Source: an uncultured Mesonia sp. (GTDB lineage Bacteria; Bacteroidota; Bacteroidia; Flavobacteriales; Flavobacteriaceae). Taken from it: a stretch of 64,000 bases of DNA. The notes below the pieces were generated by a model. The model had not been told where the DNA came from, made no database searches, and was given only the letters and a program-made list of their open reading frames with translations. Below are positions 17,258-26,695 of the stretch, piece after piece. Where the stretch lies: the NCBI GenBank assembly GCA_947499595.1, contig CANMOY010000010.1:1-64000 (forward strand), given 5' to 3'. The position numbers and the translations under genes are program-made. The stretch's first letter is position 1, and every line of letters starts with the position of its first letter.

Positions 17258-18174
17258 TGACAAAAAAGCAAGAAATAAGTTTCAAAAAAACGCCTTTAGC
17301 TTGGTTTGAGGCCAAGGCTAGGAGCATTAAGTTACCTGGCTTAAACGGTTTAAGCGTTTATGACTTGGGTGAGTTATATGCGCTGGGTATTATAAAAGGA
17401 ACTTTTTCTACGCGAGCCAGCTCTATTGCATTTAGCTTCTTTATGGCTATTTTCCCGTTTTTGCTATTTGTGCTAAACTTGATTCCTTTTGTTTGGTTTA
17501 TAGACGATTTTCATTTAGTGCTTTTGTCCTTTATAGATTCATTCTTACCTCCCCAAACTTCTGGTTTTTTTAATGAAATTTTTGCAGATATTTTTAATAA
17601 TCCACGAGGTGGTTTATTGAGTTTTGTATTTATACTTTCTATTTTTTTAATGGCCAACGGTGTAAATGCAATTTTTACCGGATTTGAATTTTCTTACCAT
17701 ACGCATATCAATCGATCGATTATTCGGCAATATATAGTTGCTGTAATCACCGCAATTATACTGGCTATTCTGGTTCTGGTCGCCGTTATAGTGCTTTTTT
17801 ACTTAACTTTCATTATAGAAAATTTAAAGGCCCTAGGTTTGTTTACAGATGGCCTGCAATGGGCGCAATTTGGTAGGTATGTAGTGGTAATACTCCTCAT
17901 TTATAATGCTGTTGCTATTTTATACTATTTTGGAACTAAAGAGGGCAGACAGTCTAGGTATCTTTCACTTGGCGCGCTTTTCACCACCTTATTAATCTTG
18001 TTGAACACCTATTTATTCAGTATTTACATAGAAAATTTTAATAATTACAATGAGCTTTACGGAAGTATTGGTGCTTTACTAATTCTGCTTATATATATAT
18101 GGCTAAATGCAAACATCTTGTTATTAGGCTTTGAATTAAATGCAACTATTTATAGATTAAAACAAAAAAAGTGA
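17257..18174 (+). CDS. YihY/BrkB-family inner-membrane protein
   Basis: A 305-residue membrane protein with about six hydrophobic segments after a soluble N-terminus of about 45 residues. The TRASSIAFSFFMAIFPFLLF stretch and a C-terminal YGSIGALLILLIYIWLNANILLLGFELNA block are typical of the YihY family. These proteins were once called RNase BN by mistake; their role is unknown, possibly in envelope function. It is coupled to nadC by a TAATG overlap. Confidence 0.9.
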   Translation: MTKKQEISFKKTPLAWFEAKARSIKLPGLNGLSVYDLGELYALGIIKGTFSTRASSIAFSFFMAIFPFLLFVLNLIPFVWFIDDFHLVLLSFIDSFLPPQTSGFFNEIFADIFNNPRGGLLSFVFILSIFLMANGVNAIFTGFEFSYHTHINRSIIRQYIVAVITAIILAILVLVAVIVLFYLTFIIENLKALGLFTDGLQWAQFGRYVVVILLIYNAVAILYYFGTKEGRQSRYLSLGALFTTLLILLNTYLFSIYIENFNNYNELYGSIGALLILLIYIWLNANILLLGFELNATIYRLKQKK

Positions 18175-18201
18175 TAAATTAGGCTTACAAATCTGAACAC
18201 T

Positions 18202-18762
18202 ATGAAAACACACATTAATTTATTATTGGCGCTATTTATTGCTTTTACAGGCTATAGCCAAACACAAGTAGAAGGGGTAACTTTGCCCAATACAATGAAA
18301 ATAGGAGAACATCAAACCGTACTTAACGGTGCTGGAGTAAGAGAAAAGCTATGGATAGACCTTTATGTGGGGGCGCTTTATCTTACGGAAAAGAAAAGTA
18401 GTGCCAAAGAAATCTTAGATAGTAATGAACCAATGGCGGTACGTCTTCAAATCGTTTCAAAATTAGTTTCGAGTAGTAAAATGATTGAGGCCGTGGAAGA
18501 CGGCTTTAAAAAATCAACCAACAATAATGTAGCTCCACTTCGCAAACAAATCGATCAATTTATAGGTTTTTTTGAGGAAGAAATTGTCAAAGGAGATATT
18601 TTTGATATTACCTACCAACCCGAGCGTGGCGTAGTAGCCTATAAAAATGGAGAGCAAAGAGGGGTAATACAAGGTAAGGCATTTAAACGAGCATTATTTG
18701 GTATTTGGTTAGACAAAAAGCCTGCAGATGACGATTTAAAAGAAGGCATGTTAGGTAAATAA
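18202..18762 (+). CDS. Secreted chalcone isomerase-like family protein
   Basis: A 186-residue protein with a signal peptide (about 1-19, ending GYSQ) followed by the bacterial chalcone-isomerase-like domain: GVTLPNTM, LNGAGVREKLWIDLYVGALYL, and near the end VIQGKAFKRALFGIWLDKKPAD. These bacterial proteins have the fold but no proven isomerase activity; a lipid or fatty-acid-binding role has been suggested for the wider fold. It lies 27 bases downstream of the YihY gene and is probably exported to the periplasm. Confidence 0.85.
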   Translation: MKTHINLLLALFIAFTGYSQTQVEGVTLPNTMKIGEHQTVLNGAGVREKLWIDLYVGALYLTEKKSSAKEILDSNEPMAVRLQIVSKLVSSSKMIEAVEDGFKKSTNNNVAPLRKQIDQFIGFFEEEIVKGDIFDITYQPERGVVAYKNGEQRGVIQGKAFKRALFGIWLDKKPADDDLKEGMLGK

Positions 18763-18784
18763 GTTAGACTGTTTAAATAAATTG

Positions 18785-18834
18785 AAGCTATTAAAGCTTT
18801 TGGCTTGTCTATGAGTCATAATCTTTAATAGCTT
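18785..18834. repeat. 12-bp inverted repeat spanning the priA promoter region
   Basis: AAGCTATTAAAG (18785-18796) and its exact complement CTTTAATAGCTT (18823-18834) surround 26 bases that include the putative -33 TTG; the right arm overlaps the -7 element. No T-run follows directly, so a protein-binding site is as likely as a terminator for the preceding gene. Confidence 0.5.
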
Positions 18835-18836
18835 TG
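18805..18836 (+). promoter_or_regulatory. Promoter of priA
   Basis: TTG at 18805-18807, a 21-base spacer and TAGCTTTG at 18829-18836; the priA ATG is 17 bases downstream. Confidence 0.5.
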
Positions 18837-18852
18837 TGTTTTAATAAGCTTT

Positions 18853-21312
18853 ATGAATTTTTATATAGATGTAATTATCCCCTTGGCTATAAACAATACC
18901 TTTACTTATGTGATAAGTCAAGAGGAATATGATTTATTGCAACCCGGTATGAGGGTGGCAGTACCTTTTGGTAAATCTAAAATCTATACCGGTATCGTTG
19001 CAAAAATACATCAGCAGCACCCAGAAATTTATACGCCAAAATTTATAGAAACCATTCTTGATCAATCGCCGATAGTAAGCAAAATTCAATTGGAGTTCTG
19101 GAATTGGATTAGCTCTTACTATCTATGTAGTCTAGGCGAAGTAATGCGAGCGGCTTTGCCTGGTATTTTTCTACTTGAAAGTGAAACTGTGATTCAACGC
19201 AATAACCAACACGATGCCATAGATCTTACCAATCATCAGCTTAGTGACGAACAATTTTTAGTGCTTGAGGCATTGCAAAAACAATCGCATTTAAAAATCA
19301 AAGAAGTGGGGCAATTGCTGGGTAAAAAAAATGTATTACCCATTTTGCAAGAAATGGCTCAGAAAAAGTATATTCTATTAGAGCAAGAAATCTTTGAGCA
19401 ATACAAGCCTAAATTGATTAAGTATATGCGTTTAAGCGAATCTTATGAAAATCCGCAGGCTATGCATGTAATGTTAGAAGAATTGGGAAGAGCACATAAA
19501 CAAAAAGAGATTGTGATGCAATTCTTTACCTTAAAAGCACAATCGAATAAACCTATTTCAAGAAAAAAACTAAAGGAAAAAGCTCAAGCTTCAGATGCCT
19601 CGTTAAATGCTTTGGTTGATAAAGGTTTTTTAGAAGAATATACGCTTCAAATAGATCGGGTGCAAAACCAAAGCCAAATAGCACAACAAACAATTGATTT
19701 AAGCGCAGAACAGCAGGCGGCCTTGAACCAAATTGAGGCCAACTATAAATCTTCAAAACCTATATTATTCCATGGGATAACCTCTTCGGGTAAAACCGAA
19801 GTGTACATTAAGTTGATAGATAAGCAGATTAAAAAAGGCAAACAGGTACTTTTTTTAGTCCCCGAGATTGCGCTAACCACCCAGCTCATCAAACGTTTAG
19901 AAGCCTACTTTGGCCAGGAGGTGATGGTTTATCATAGTAAATACTCACAACAAGAACGCTTTGAGACCTACCTGCATATTTATAATCAAACTAAAGGAAA
20001 AATTATCGTAGGAACGCGTTCGGCTTTATTGTTACCTTTTCAGGATTTAGGATTGATTTTGGTTGATGAGAGTCACGAGAATTCATTTAAGCAATTAAAT
20101 CCCGCTCCACGGTACCACGCAAGAGATGCTGCAGTAGTACTTAGTCATCTCTGTAAAGCTTCCATTGTTTTGGGTACGGCTACTCCGAGTATAGAATCTT
20201 ATTACAATACTCAAATAGATAAGTATGCTCTGGTTAATCTAAAAAAGCGCTATGGACAAGTAGTGCCCCCTGAAATTCATTTGATCAACCTTAAAGAAAA
20301 ATATAAGCGTAAGCAGATGAAAGGTCATTTTTCTGATGTGCTTACCGAGGCAATTGAGCAAACTTTATTGGCAGGTAAACAGGTTATCCTTTTTCAAAAC
20401 AGAAGAGGATATTCCCCCACGCTAGAATGTCATACTTGTGGGCACAGTCCGCATTGTCCCAATTGTGACGTGAGTCTTACCTTTCATAAACACAATAATA
20501 GTTTGCGTTGCCACTATTGTGGTTACCATATTGCCATGCAAAAAGCATGTATGGCTTGTGGGAGTAGCGAGGTAAGTACCAAAGGATTTGGAACAGAGCA
20601 AATAGAAACCGAGTTAAGTACTTTGTTACCCAAAGCTCGTGTTGCCCGAATGGACTTGGATACCACCCGAGGTAAAAATGCTTACGATAAAATTATAGAT
20701 AAATTTGAACAGCATAGTATAGATATTTTAGTAGGTACACAAATGCTAACCAAAGGACTTGATTTTAGGAATGTAGATTTAGTGGGCGTAATGAATGCCG
20801 ATAATTTATTAAACTTTCCCGATTTTAGGGCTCATGAGCGTAGCTTTCAAATGTTGGTTCAAGTGGCCGGTCGAGCCGGAAGAACAGCCAAGCAGGGTAA
20901 AGTACTTATTCAAACCTTTAATCCGCATCATCAGATTTTACAACAGGTAACCACCAATAGCTATGAAGATATGTTCAAAGAGCAGGTGTATGAACGTAAG
21001 AATTTTAAATACCCTCCATTCTATAGACTAATAAAAATTACCTGTAAACAGAGGGATTACAATGCCGTAGAAGAGGCATCCTTATGGCTTTCGGAAGCTT
21101 TACGTCAAGGTTTACGCGATAATGTTCTGGGTCCAGAGTTTCCTGCGGTTGCACGTGTACGCAATGAGTACCGCAAAAATATTATTATAAAAATACCGAT
21201 GAATTATTCCGTAAAGAAGACAAAAGACTTTATTTTGAAAGTAAAAAAGTCTTATGAGTCTATAGGAAAATTCAGAAAAGTTAAGTTAACGATAGATGTA
21301 GACCCTGTTTAA
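18853..21312 (+). CDS. priA: Primosomal protein N' (replication restart helicase)
   Basis: An 819-residue superfamily 2 helicase. The N-terminal third is the fork-binding domain (VIIPLAINNTFTYVI... GMRVAVPFGKSK), followed by Walker A in GITSSGKTEVY, the Walker B variant DESHE, motif III GTATPS and an eight-cysteine zinc module (CHTCG...CPNC...CHYCG...CMACG) that binds the primosome; C-terminal motif VAGRAGR is present. It reloads the replisome at stalled forks. It meets a LytTR regulator gene tail-to-tail with a 4-base shared stop (TTAA) and no visible terminator. Confidence 0.97.
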   Translation: MNFYIDVIIPLAINNTFTYVISQEEYDLLQPGMRVAVPFGKSKIYTGIVAKIHQQHPEIYTPKFIETILDQSPIVSKIQLEFWNWISSYYLCSLGEVMRAALPGIFLLESETVIQRNNQHDAIDLTNHQLSDEQFLVLEALQKQSHLKIKEVGQLLGKKNVLPILQEMAQKKYILLEQEIFEQYKPKLIKYMRLSESYENPQAMHVMLEELGRAHKQKEIVMQFFTLKAQSNKPISRKKLKEKAQASDASLNALVDKGFLEEYTLQIDRVQNQSQIAQQTIDLSAEQQAALNQIEANYKSSKPILFHGITSSGKTEVYIKLIDKQIKKGKQVLFLVPEIALTTQLIKRLEAYFGQEVMVYHSKYSQQERFETYLHIYNQTKGKIIVGTRSALLLPFQDLGLILVDESHENSFKQLNPAPRYHARDAAVVLSHLCKASIVLGTATPSIESYYNTQIDKYALVNLKKRYGQVVPPEIHLINLKEKYKRKQMKGHFSDVLTEAIEQTLLAGKQVILFQNRRGYSPTLECHTCGHSPHCPNCDVSLTFHKHNNSLRCHYCGYHIAMQKACMACGSSEVSTKGFGTEQIETELSTLLPKARVARMDLDTTRGKNAYDKIIDKFEQHSIDILVGTQMLTKGLDFRNVDLVGVMNADNLLNFPDFRAHERSFQMLVQVAGRAGRTAKQGKVLIQTFNPHHQILQQVTTNSYEDMFKEQVYERKNFKYPPFYRLIKITCKQRDYNAVEEASLWLSEALRQGLRDNVLGPEFPAVARVRNEYRKNIIIKIPMNYSVKKTKDFILKVKKSYESIGKFRKVKLTIDVDPV

Positions 21313-22025
21313 GAGATTCCGATACTCGCCATAGCAAAATCTAACTCTTTCTTGCGGTTACGGCTAATAGGTATTTCTATATCTTTAATCCAAAGGTTTT
21401 TTGACTCATATTTCTTTATTTTGCTTAAGTTTACAATATATGATTTATGTACTCTTAAAAATTGATCACTAGGCAAACGCTCGTTAAACCCTTTTAAGGT
21501 AGAAAGAACGGTGTACGTTTGTTCCTTGGTTACAACTTTCACATAATCACCAAAAGCTTGAACAAACTTGATGTCGTCTAAAAACACTTTAAAATTTTTA
21601 AAATTGCTTTTAATCATGATGTAATTATCGTCTGAGATACGCTCTTTTTCAATACGCAATTTAAAGAAATCGAGCACCTTGCTTATAGCAAAATCAAAGC
21701 GTTTGGCACTAACGGGTTTTTGCAAAAAATCGATGGCTTTGTAATCAAAAGCTTTAAAGGCATACTGAGTTTTACCCGTAATAAAAATAATTTGTGGTTG
21801 TTTTTCAAGATTATCGAGTAAATCAAAACCAGAGATAATGGGCATTTCAATATCAAGAAAGATGAGATCGATATCTTCATTCTTTAAAGTTTCCTTAACT
21901 TTAATAGCGTTATTATGTTCGGCAATTAACTCTAAATTTGGATGATCTTTAACCAATTTGGTGATTGAAATTCGTTGAATGGTAGAATCATCCACAACTA
22001 TGCAATTTAATTTAATATCATCCAC
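21309..22025 (-). CDS. LytTR-family response regulator
   Basis: A 238-residue protein with a receiver domain (about 6-125; phospho-acceptor D58 in FLDIEMP, conserved K in FLQKPVS) and a C-terminal LytTR DNA-binding domain (about 140-235; DDIKFVQAFGDYVKVVT, FLRVHKSYIVNLSKI). LytTR regulators usually pair with 5TM or 7TM sensor kinases, but no kinase gene is adjacent, so it is an orphan here. It overlaps the end of priA by four bases. Targets cannot be read from the sequence. Confidence 0.93.
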   Translation of the reverse strand: MDDIKLNCIVVDDSTIQRISITKLVKDHPNLELIAEHNNAIKVKETLKNEDIDLIFLDIEMPIISGFDLLDNLEKQPQIIFITGKTQYAFKAFDYKAIDFLQKPVSAKRFDFAISKVLDFFKLRIEKERISDDNYIMIKSNFKNFKVFLDDIKFVQAFGDYVKVVTKEQTYTVLSTLKGFNERLPSDQFLRVHKSYIVNLSKIKKYESKNLWIKDIEIPISRNRKKELDFAMASIGIS

Positions 22026-22110
22026 AGGTTATTGGTGTTGGTTATATGTTCTAAATGTAAGCAACTTTCGATTAACTCACAAATTATAGGAATAAAAAAA
22101 TAAGCCAAAC

Positions 22111-22140
22111 TTGCTTATTCGATAAAAAAACGTATTTTTG
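22111..22140 (+). promoter_or_regulatory. Promoter of the rpsF-rpsR-rplI operon
   Basis: TTG at 22111-22113, a 19-base spacer and TATTTTTG at 22133-22140. This decides the rpsF start: an upstream in-frame start at 22138 would lie inside the promoter. Confidence 0.75.
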
Positions 22141-22167
22141 CATCCAAATTTTATTAAATCATACATT

Positions 22168-22506
22168 ATGAATCATTATGAAACTGTTTTCATCTTGAAT
22201 CCCGTTTTATCTGAAGACCAGGTAAAGGAAACAGTAAAGAAATATGAAGATTTTCTTGTTTCTAAAGGGGCGAAGATGGTTAACAAGGAGAACTGGGGGC
22301 TTAAGAAGCTTGCCTATCCTATCCAACACAAAAAAAGTGGATTTTACAACTTATTTGAATTTCAAGTAGATGGTGAAGCTATCGAGCCTTTTGAACTTAT
22401 GTTTAGAAGAGACGAGGCGGTGATGCGATATCTTACGGTGAAATTAGATAAGCACGCCATCGAATGGGCACAAAAAAGAGTTAAAAGAAACAAAGAAAAA
22501 GCGTAA
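22168..22506 (+). CDS. rpsF: 30S ribosomal protein S6
   Basis: A 112-residue S6 starting [18 protein letters not shown], with the family's [19 protein letters not shown] and [14 protein letters not shown] segments. S6 binds the central domain of 16S rRNA together with S18. The ATG at 22168 was chosen because the longer reading frame begins within the promoter. It is the first gene of the S6-S18-L9 operon; rpsR follows after two bases. Confidence 0.97.
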   Translation: MNHYETVFILNPVLSEDQVKETVKKYEDFLVSKGAKMVNKENWGLKKLAYPIQHKKSGFYNLFEFQVDGEAIEPFELMFRRDEAVMRYLTVKLDKHAIEWAQKRVKRNKEKA

Positions 22507-22508
22507 GT

Positions 22509-22805
22509 ATGTCATCTATAGAGCAACAAGCTAAAGGAAAAAAAGATGGGGAAATTAGATATTTAACGCCTTTAAATATCGAAACCTCGAAAACAAAAAA
22601 ATATTGTCGTTTTAAAAGATCAGGTATCAAGTATATCGATTACAAAGATCCAGATTTTTTAATGGCTTTTGTAAATGAGCAAGGTAAATTGTTACCTAGA
22701 AGATTAACAGGAACTTCTCTTAAATATCAAAGAAAAGTAGCTGTAGCGGTAAAAAGAGCTCGTCATTTAGCATTAATGCCATACGTTGGTGATTTATTAA
22801 AATAA
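22509..22805 (+). CDS. rpsR: 30S ribosomal protein S18
   Basis: A 98-residue S18 with the core [62 protein letters not shown] region; it forms a heterodimer with S6 on 16S rRNA. Compared with E. coli S18 it has a longer N-terminal tail of about 25 residues, usual for Bacteroidota. It lies between rpsF (2 bases) and rplI (13 bases). Confidence 0.97.
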   Translation: MSSIEQQAKGKKDGEIRYLTPLNIETSKTKKYCRFKRSGIKYIDYKDPDFLMAFVNEQGKLLPRRLTGTSLKYQRKVAVAVKRARHLALMPYVGDLLK

Positions 22806-22818
22806 AAGAAACGACATT

Positions 22819-23268
22819 ATGGAACTGATATTAAAGAAAGACGTTGAAAATTTAGGATTTATTGATGATATCGTAACCGTTAAGAACGGCTATGGTAGAA
22901 ACTATCTAATCCCACAAGGATATGCAGAGTTAGCTACACCTTCGGCTAAGAAAATGTTAGCAGAAACTTTAAAGCAACGTGCATATAAAGAGAAGAAGTT
23001 TGTTGAAGAAGCACAAGAACTGCAAGCTAAAGCAAATAAGTTAGAGCTTACTTTGACAGCCAAAGCAGGAGCTGGAGATAAGATGTTTGGTAGTATTACT
23101 GCAGCAGACTTGGCCGAAGCCTTAGTAAAGAACGATGTGAACATCGATAAAAAATACATCACTATTTTGGGTGGTAACATTAAGCGTTTAGGTCAATACG
23201 AAGCTAAACTACGTTTCCATAGAGAAGTGGTAGCCGATTTTACTTTTGAAGTAGTTGGTGAAAATTAA
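22819..23268 (+). CDS. rplI: 50S ribosomal protein L9
   Basis: A 149-residue L9. The N-terminal rRNA-binding domain is clear (MELILKKDVENLGFIDDIVTVKNGYGRNYLIP), joined by a long charged helix to the C-terminal domain (FGSITAADLAEAL; IKRLGQYEAKLRFH). It is the last gene of the operon and is followed by a hairpin terminator at 23286..23316. Confidence 0.97.
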   Translation: MELILKKDVENLGFIDDIVTVKNGYGRNYLIPQGYAELATPSAKKMLAETLKQRAYKEKKFVEEAQELQAKANKLELTLTAKAGAGDKMFGSITAADLAEALVKNDVNIDKKYITILGGNIKRLGQYEAKLRFHREVVADFTFEVVGEN

Positions 23269-23285
23269 TCTTACCTGAAAAACTT

Positions 23286-23316
23286 AAAGCCTATCTATGC
23301 GATAGGCTTTTTTTTT
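23286..23316 (+). terminator. Terminator of the S6-S18-L9 operon
   Basis: Perfect 10-bp stem AAAGCCTATC / GATAGGCTTT with a TATGC loop, followed by an unbroken T-run. Confidence 0.92.
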
Positions 23317-23347
23317 ATCTTATTTTTAAAATAAATACTTTTTGTTT

Positions 23348-23818
23348 ATGAAATATCAACGTCTAAGCCAAGAACAATTTAAAGAAATGCATCAAGAATT
23401 TATTAATTTCTTGGCCAGTCAGTCTATTACAGCCAATGAATGGGAAGAGATTAAAAAAAACAAACCTGAAGTTGCCGAAGAAGAGCTCGATATCTTTAGT
23501 GATTTGATTTGGGAGGGAGTGTTGAGAAAAGTAAAATATCTAGAGCATTATTCACCGCAGCATTTATTTCTTTTCTCTATAGATGAAGACTTTATAACGC
23601 TAATTGGTATTAAGGTTAAGAATGAAACTATTAATATAACCACCCGTGAGGGCTATCGTTGGCTACAACAAAATTTGACCCATGAAGATGTAGAGCTATA
23701 CACGTCGAAAAAGGCTTTAAAAGCCGACCGTAATAAAGATGTATTCGCCTTGATTCAACAAGGGGCGCAGATAACTAAAGGAGAGTTATTTACCTATTTT
23801 CAAAAAATAGTTGATTAG
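23348..23818 (+). CDS. DUF6495-like conserved protein
   Basis: A cytosolic protein of 156 residues starting MKYQRLSQEQF. It resembles the DUF6495 family found in Flavobacteriia; I recognise it from memory, without a search. No signal peptide, membrane segment or catalytic motif is visible; it is rich in Glu, Lys and Gln and mixes alpha and beta segments (LFLFSIDEDFITLIGIKV). An in-frame TTG two codons upstream is less likely than the ATG. It sits just after the L9 terminator and is probably an independent unit. Function unknown. Confidence 0.75.
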   Translation: MKYQRLSQEQFKEMHQEFINFLASQSITANEWEEIKKNKPEVAEEELDIFSDLIWEGVLRKVKYLEHYSPQHLFLFSIDEDFITLIGIKVKNETINITTREGYRWLQQNLTHEDVELYTSKKALKADRNKDVFALIQQGAQITKGELFTYFQKIVD

Positions 23819-23866
23819 GGTCAAAATACTTCAAAGGTATGAATAGGCTTTAGGTCTAACCTTAGT

Positions 23867-25108
23867 TTATTCATACCTTAAAGACTCTATTGGGTCCTGT
23901 TTGGCGGCTTTTATAGCGGGGTAAGAGCCAGATATTATAGCAATTAAAAGAGAAATAATTGTGGCCCAAATGATGGCTACCCAGGGGATGCTAAATTGAA
24001 AGTCAAAACTTTGAGCTACCGCAAAACCAATGAGCATACCCAGAAAAATACCTATGATGCCTCCCAACTGACCAATAATTATTGTTTCGCTAAAAAACTG
24101 CAGTGCTATAGTGTTTCTTTTTGCGCCAAGTGCTTTTCTAACTCCTATTTCTCGTGTGCGTTCGGTTACTGATACCAACATAATATTCATTAAAGCAATA
24201 GAGGAACCCAGAATAGTTATAATTGAAATTATCCAGGCGGCAAAATCTAAGACACCAGTTATTTTGTAAATTTCGTTCAGTAGACTATCGCTGCGTTCAA
24301 TTCCAAAATTATTTTCTTCTTTAGGTTTGAGTTTTCTAATCTTTCTAAATGTGATAACTGCCTCGTCTTGCGCACCCTCTAAAAAATTTTTATCGGCTAC
24401 TTTTATACTGATGTTGTAATTGGGTTGAATACTAGTGAACATACTTCGGGCCTTTTGAAGAGGAATAAGTACCCTTAAGTCTTCGTTATTTCCAAAAGTT
24501 GACCCCTTACCTTCTAAAACTCCTATTATTTTAAATTTGGCACCTCTAATACTTATGGTTTTTTGAAGAGGATCACTGTTTTTGAATAAACCTTTTTTAA
24601 AATCGGCACCTACAATACACACATTAGAATTGTTTTCTATATCAAAAAAAGAAAAATCACGCCCTTCTTCCAATTGCAAACCACTATTGCTTAGGAAGTG
24701 CTCATTAACGCCAATTACGCGTACCTCAGGATCTGTTTTATCTTGTTTATACTTTACTTCAGCTTGGCTGGTACCTGTAAAGGATATACTAGTAGTAGCA
24801 TTTGGGAACTGAAAATTTTCTTTAAAATCTATCGCATTCCTGTAAGATATAATGGGGTTGATTTTGTTTCGTTCTCCACGCCCGCGAGTTTGTACACTAA
24901 AATTATACCGTTGAAGATTAAAAGTGTTGGCACCCATAGAGGTGAAATCGCTGGTTATTGTGTTTTCTAAAGCATTAACTGCACTTAAGATACCTACTAG
25001 CGCGGTAATTCCTATGGCAATAATAAGAACGGTTAAAATTGTTCTTAAAAGTTGTGTTCTTATGCTATCTAATGCAATTCTTACATTTTCCCGAAATAAA
25101 CCAAACAT
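23867..25108 (-). CDS. MacB/FtsX-family ABC transporter permease
   Basis: A 413-residue permease with one N-terminal membrane helix (about 15-40), a large extracytoplasmic MacB_PCD-type domain (about 45-270) and three C-terminal helices (FtsX domain, about 285-405) with the signature TERTREIGVRKALGAKR. Such permeases act with a LolD/MacB-type ATPase and an outer-membrane or periplasmic partner to move lipoproteins, peptides or toxins across the envelope. No ATPase gene is adjacent; a LolD-like ATPase lies at 44630..45289, but linking the two is speculation. Confidence 0.9.
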   Translation of the reverse strand: MFGLFRENVRIALDSIRTQLLRTILTVLIIAIGITALVGILSAVNALENTITSDFTSMGANTFNLQRYNFSVQTRGRGERNKINPIISYRNAIDFKENFQFPNATTSISFTGTSQAEVKYKQDKTDPEVRVIGVNEHFLSNSGLQLEEGRDFSFFDIENNSNVCIVGADFKKGLFKNSDPLQKTISIRGAKFKIIGVLEGKGSTFGNNEDLRVLIPLQKARSMFTSIQPNYNISIKVADKNFLEGAQDEAVITFRKIRKLKPKEENNFGIERSDSLLNEIYKITGVLDFAAWIISIITILGSSIALMNIMLVSVTERTREIGVRKALGAKRNTIALQFFSETIIIGQLGGIIGIFLGMLIGFAVAQSFDFQFSIPWVAIIWATIISLLIAIISGSYPAIKAAKQDPIESLRYE

Positions 25109-25182
25109 AGGTGCGTTTTAATTGTTGTTTATAAGACGAGTGAAAGTACAAAAAGTTACTTATTTTTTCTGATTTGTTTCAG

Positions 25183-25190
25183 TATATTTG
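25183..25190 (+). promoter_or_regulatory. -7 element of hisS
   Basis: TATATTTG 17 bases before the hisS ATG. I see no TTG at the expected -33 position; TTAC at about 25156 is the nearest partial match. Confidence 0.5.
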
Positions 25191-25207
25191 GACTCTAAAA
25201 GAAAACT

Positions 25208-26581
25208 ATGGCTCAGAAACCTTCAATACCAAAAGGAACGCGTGATTTTTCTGCGCAAGAAGTAAATAAAAGACACTACATAATAAATACTATAAAAAAC
25301 CAATTTACAAAATTTGGATTTCAACCCATTGAAACACCTAGTTTTGAGAATTATGATACCCTAATGGGAAAATATGGGGAAGAGGGCGATCGGCTTATTT
25401 TCAAAATTTTAAATAGTGGTGATTTTCTTAAAAAAGTAAACCCCAATGATATTAAGTCTGAAAACACTCTGGCAATAACGCCTAAAATTGCCGAGAAAGC
25501 TTTGCGTTATGATTTAACGGTTCCATTTGCACGCTACGTGGTACAACACCAAAATGAACTAGACTTTCCATTTAAACGCTATCAAATTCAACCAGTATGG
25601 CGTGCCGATAGACCTCAAAAAGGAAGATTTAGAGAGTTTTATCAATGCGATGCAGATGTGGTAGGAAGCCAGAGTTTATGGCAAGAAGTAGAGTTTGTTC
25701 AACTTTATGACGAAGTTTTTACTCAGCTCAAATTAGAAGGTGTTCAAATAAAAATTAATAATCGTAAAATCTTATCGGGTTTTGCCGAAATTATCGGTCA
25801 GTCAGATAAGCTGATTGATTTTACCGTTGCACTCGATAAATTAGATAAAATAGGAGAAGAGGCGGTTATAGAAGAAATGAAGGCCAAAGGTATTACAGCT
25901 CAAGCAATTGATACTATACAGCCTATTTTTAACTTAAAAGGTGATTTTAGCGAGCAGATAGCCAGCTTAAAAAATATTTTGCTAGCATCTAAGAGTGGTT
26001 TAGAAGGCTTACAAGAACTAGAGTTTATCCAACAAGCCATAGAGAATATGCCTTTAAAAACAGCAAAATTAACACTAGATGTTACCTTGGCTCGTGGTTT
26101 AAATTATTACACCGGCGCTATTTTTGAAATTGCAGCACCACCGCAAGTAAAAATGGGATCTATTGGTGGAGGAGGTCGCTATGATGATTTAACCGGTATA
26201 TTCGGGTTAAAGAATATGAGTGGGGTAGGAATTTCTTTTGGTTTAGACCGAATTTATTTAGTGCTTGAAGAATTAAAACTATTTCCAAAAAAGACTGATG
26301 CTCAAACTCAAGTAATCTTTATAAATTTTGGACATCAAGAAGCCTTATACGCTATGCAAGCGATACGACTGCTAAGAGATGAGGGGGTAGCCGCTGAATT
26401 ATACCCAGATGAGGCTAAAATGAAAAAACAAATGAATTATGCCAATAAAAGAGCCATACCATTTGTAGTATTAGCTGGTAGTAAAGAGATGCAGAAAGAA
26501 CAATTTACATTAAAGAATATGATGACCGGTGAGCAAAACAATGTAAACCTTCAAGAGCTTAAAAAACTGGTTAAAGCTTAG
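25208..26581 (+). CDS. hisS: Histidyl-tRNA synthetase
   Basis: A 457-residue class II aminoacyl-tRNA synthetase. Motif 1 region GTRDFSAQEV, motif 2 RPQKGRFREFYQCD, the His-specific LARGLNYYTGAIFE and motif 3 GGGGRYDDL...GVGISFGLDR are all present, followed by a C-terminal anticodon-binding domain (about 365-457). It charges tRNA-His, one copy of which is at 1883..1957 in this window. It has its own promoter and terminator and is divergent from the MacB-like permease gene. Confidence 0.97.
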   Translation: MAQKPSIPKGTRDFSAQEVNKRHYIINTIKNQFTKFGFQPIETPSFENYDTLMGKYGEEGDRLIFKILNSGDFLKKVNPNDIKSENTLAITPKIAEKALRYDLTVPFARYVVQHQNELDFPFKRYQIQPVWRADRPQKGRFREFYQCDADVVGSQSLWQEVEFVQLYDEVFTQLKLEGVQIKINNRKILSGFAEIIGQSDKLIDFTVALDKLDKIGEEAVIEEMKAKGITAQAIDTIQPIFNLKGDFSEQIASLKNILLASKSGLEGLQELEFIQQAIENMPLKTAKLTLDVTLARGLNYYTGAIFEIAAPPQVKMGSIGGGGRYDDLTGIFGLKNMSGVGISFGLDRIYLVLEELKLFPKKTDAQTQVIFINFGHQEALYAMQAIRLLRDEGVAAELYPDEAKMKKQMNYANKRAIPFVVLAGSKEMQKEQFTLKNMMTGEQNNVNLQELKKLVKA

Positions 26582-26600
26582 TTTTTTGTTGAATAAAATT

Positions 26601-26637
26601 AAAAGGAGAAACAGCAACAATAATTTCTCCTTTTTTT
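26601..26637 (+). terminator. Terminator of hisS
   Basis: 11-bp stem AAAAGGAGAAA / TTTCTCCTTTT with a 12-base loop and T7. Confidence 0.85.
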
Positions 26638-26654
26638 GCTTAAAAATTAAATTA

Positions 26655-26689
26655 AAAAAACCTTAAAGTTATATACCTTAAGGTTTTTT
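26655..26689 (-). terminator. Terminator of the CAT-anticodon tRNA
   Basis: 12-bp stem (CCTTAA / TTAAGG extended by six A-T pairs) with an 11-base loop. The A-run at 26654-26660 reads as a T-run on the minus strand, just past the tRNA 3' end. Confidence 0.75.
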
Positions 26690-26695
26690 ATTTTG

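Noticed and set aside
22141-22167. Structured S6:S18-binding leader upstream of rpsF
   Set aside because: Only about 27 AT-rich bases separate promoter and start codon, too few for the known leader motif.
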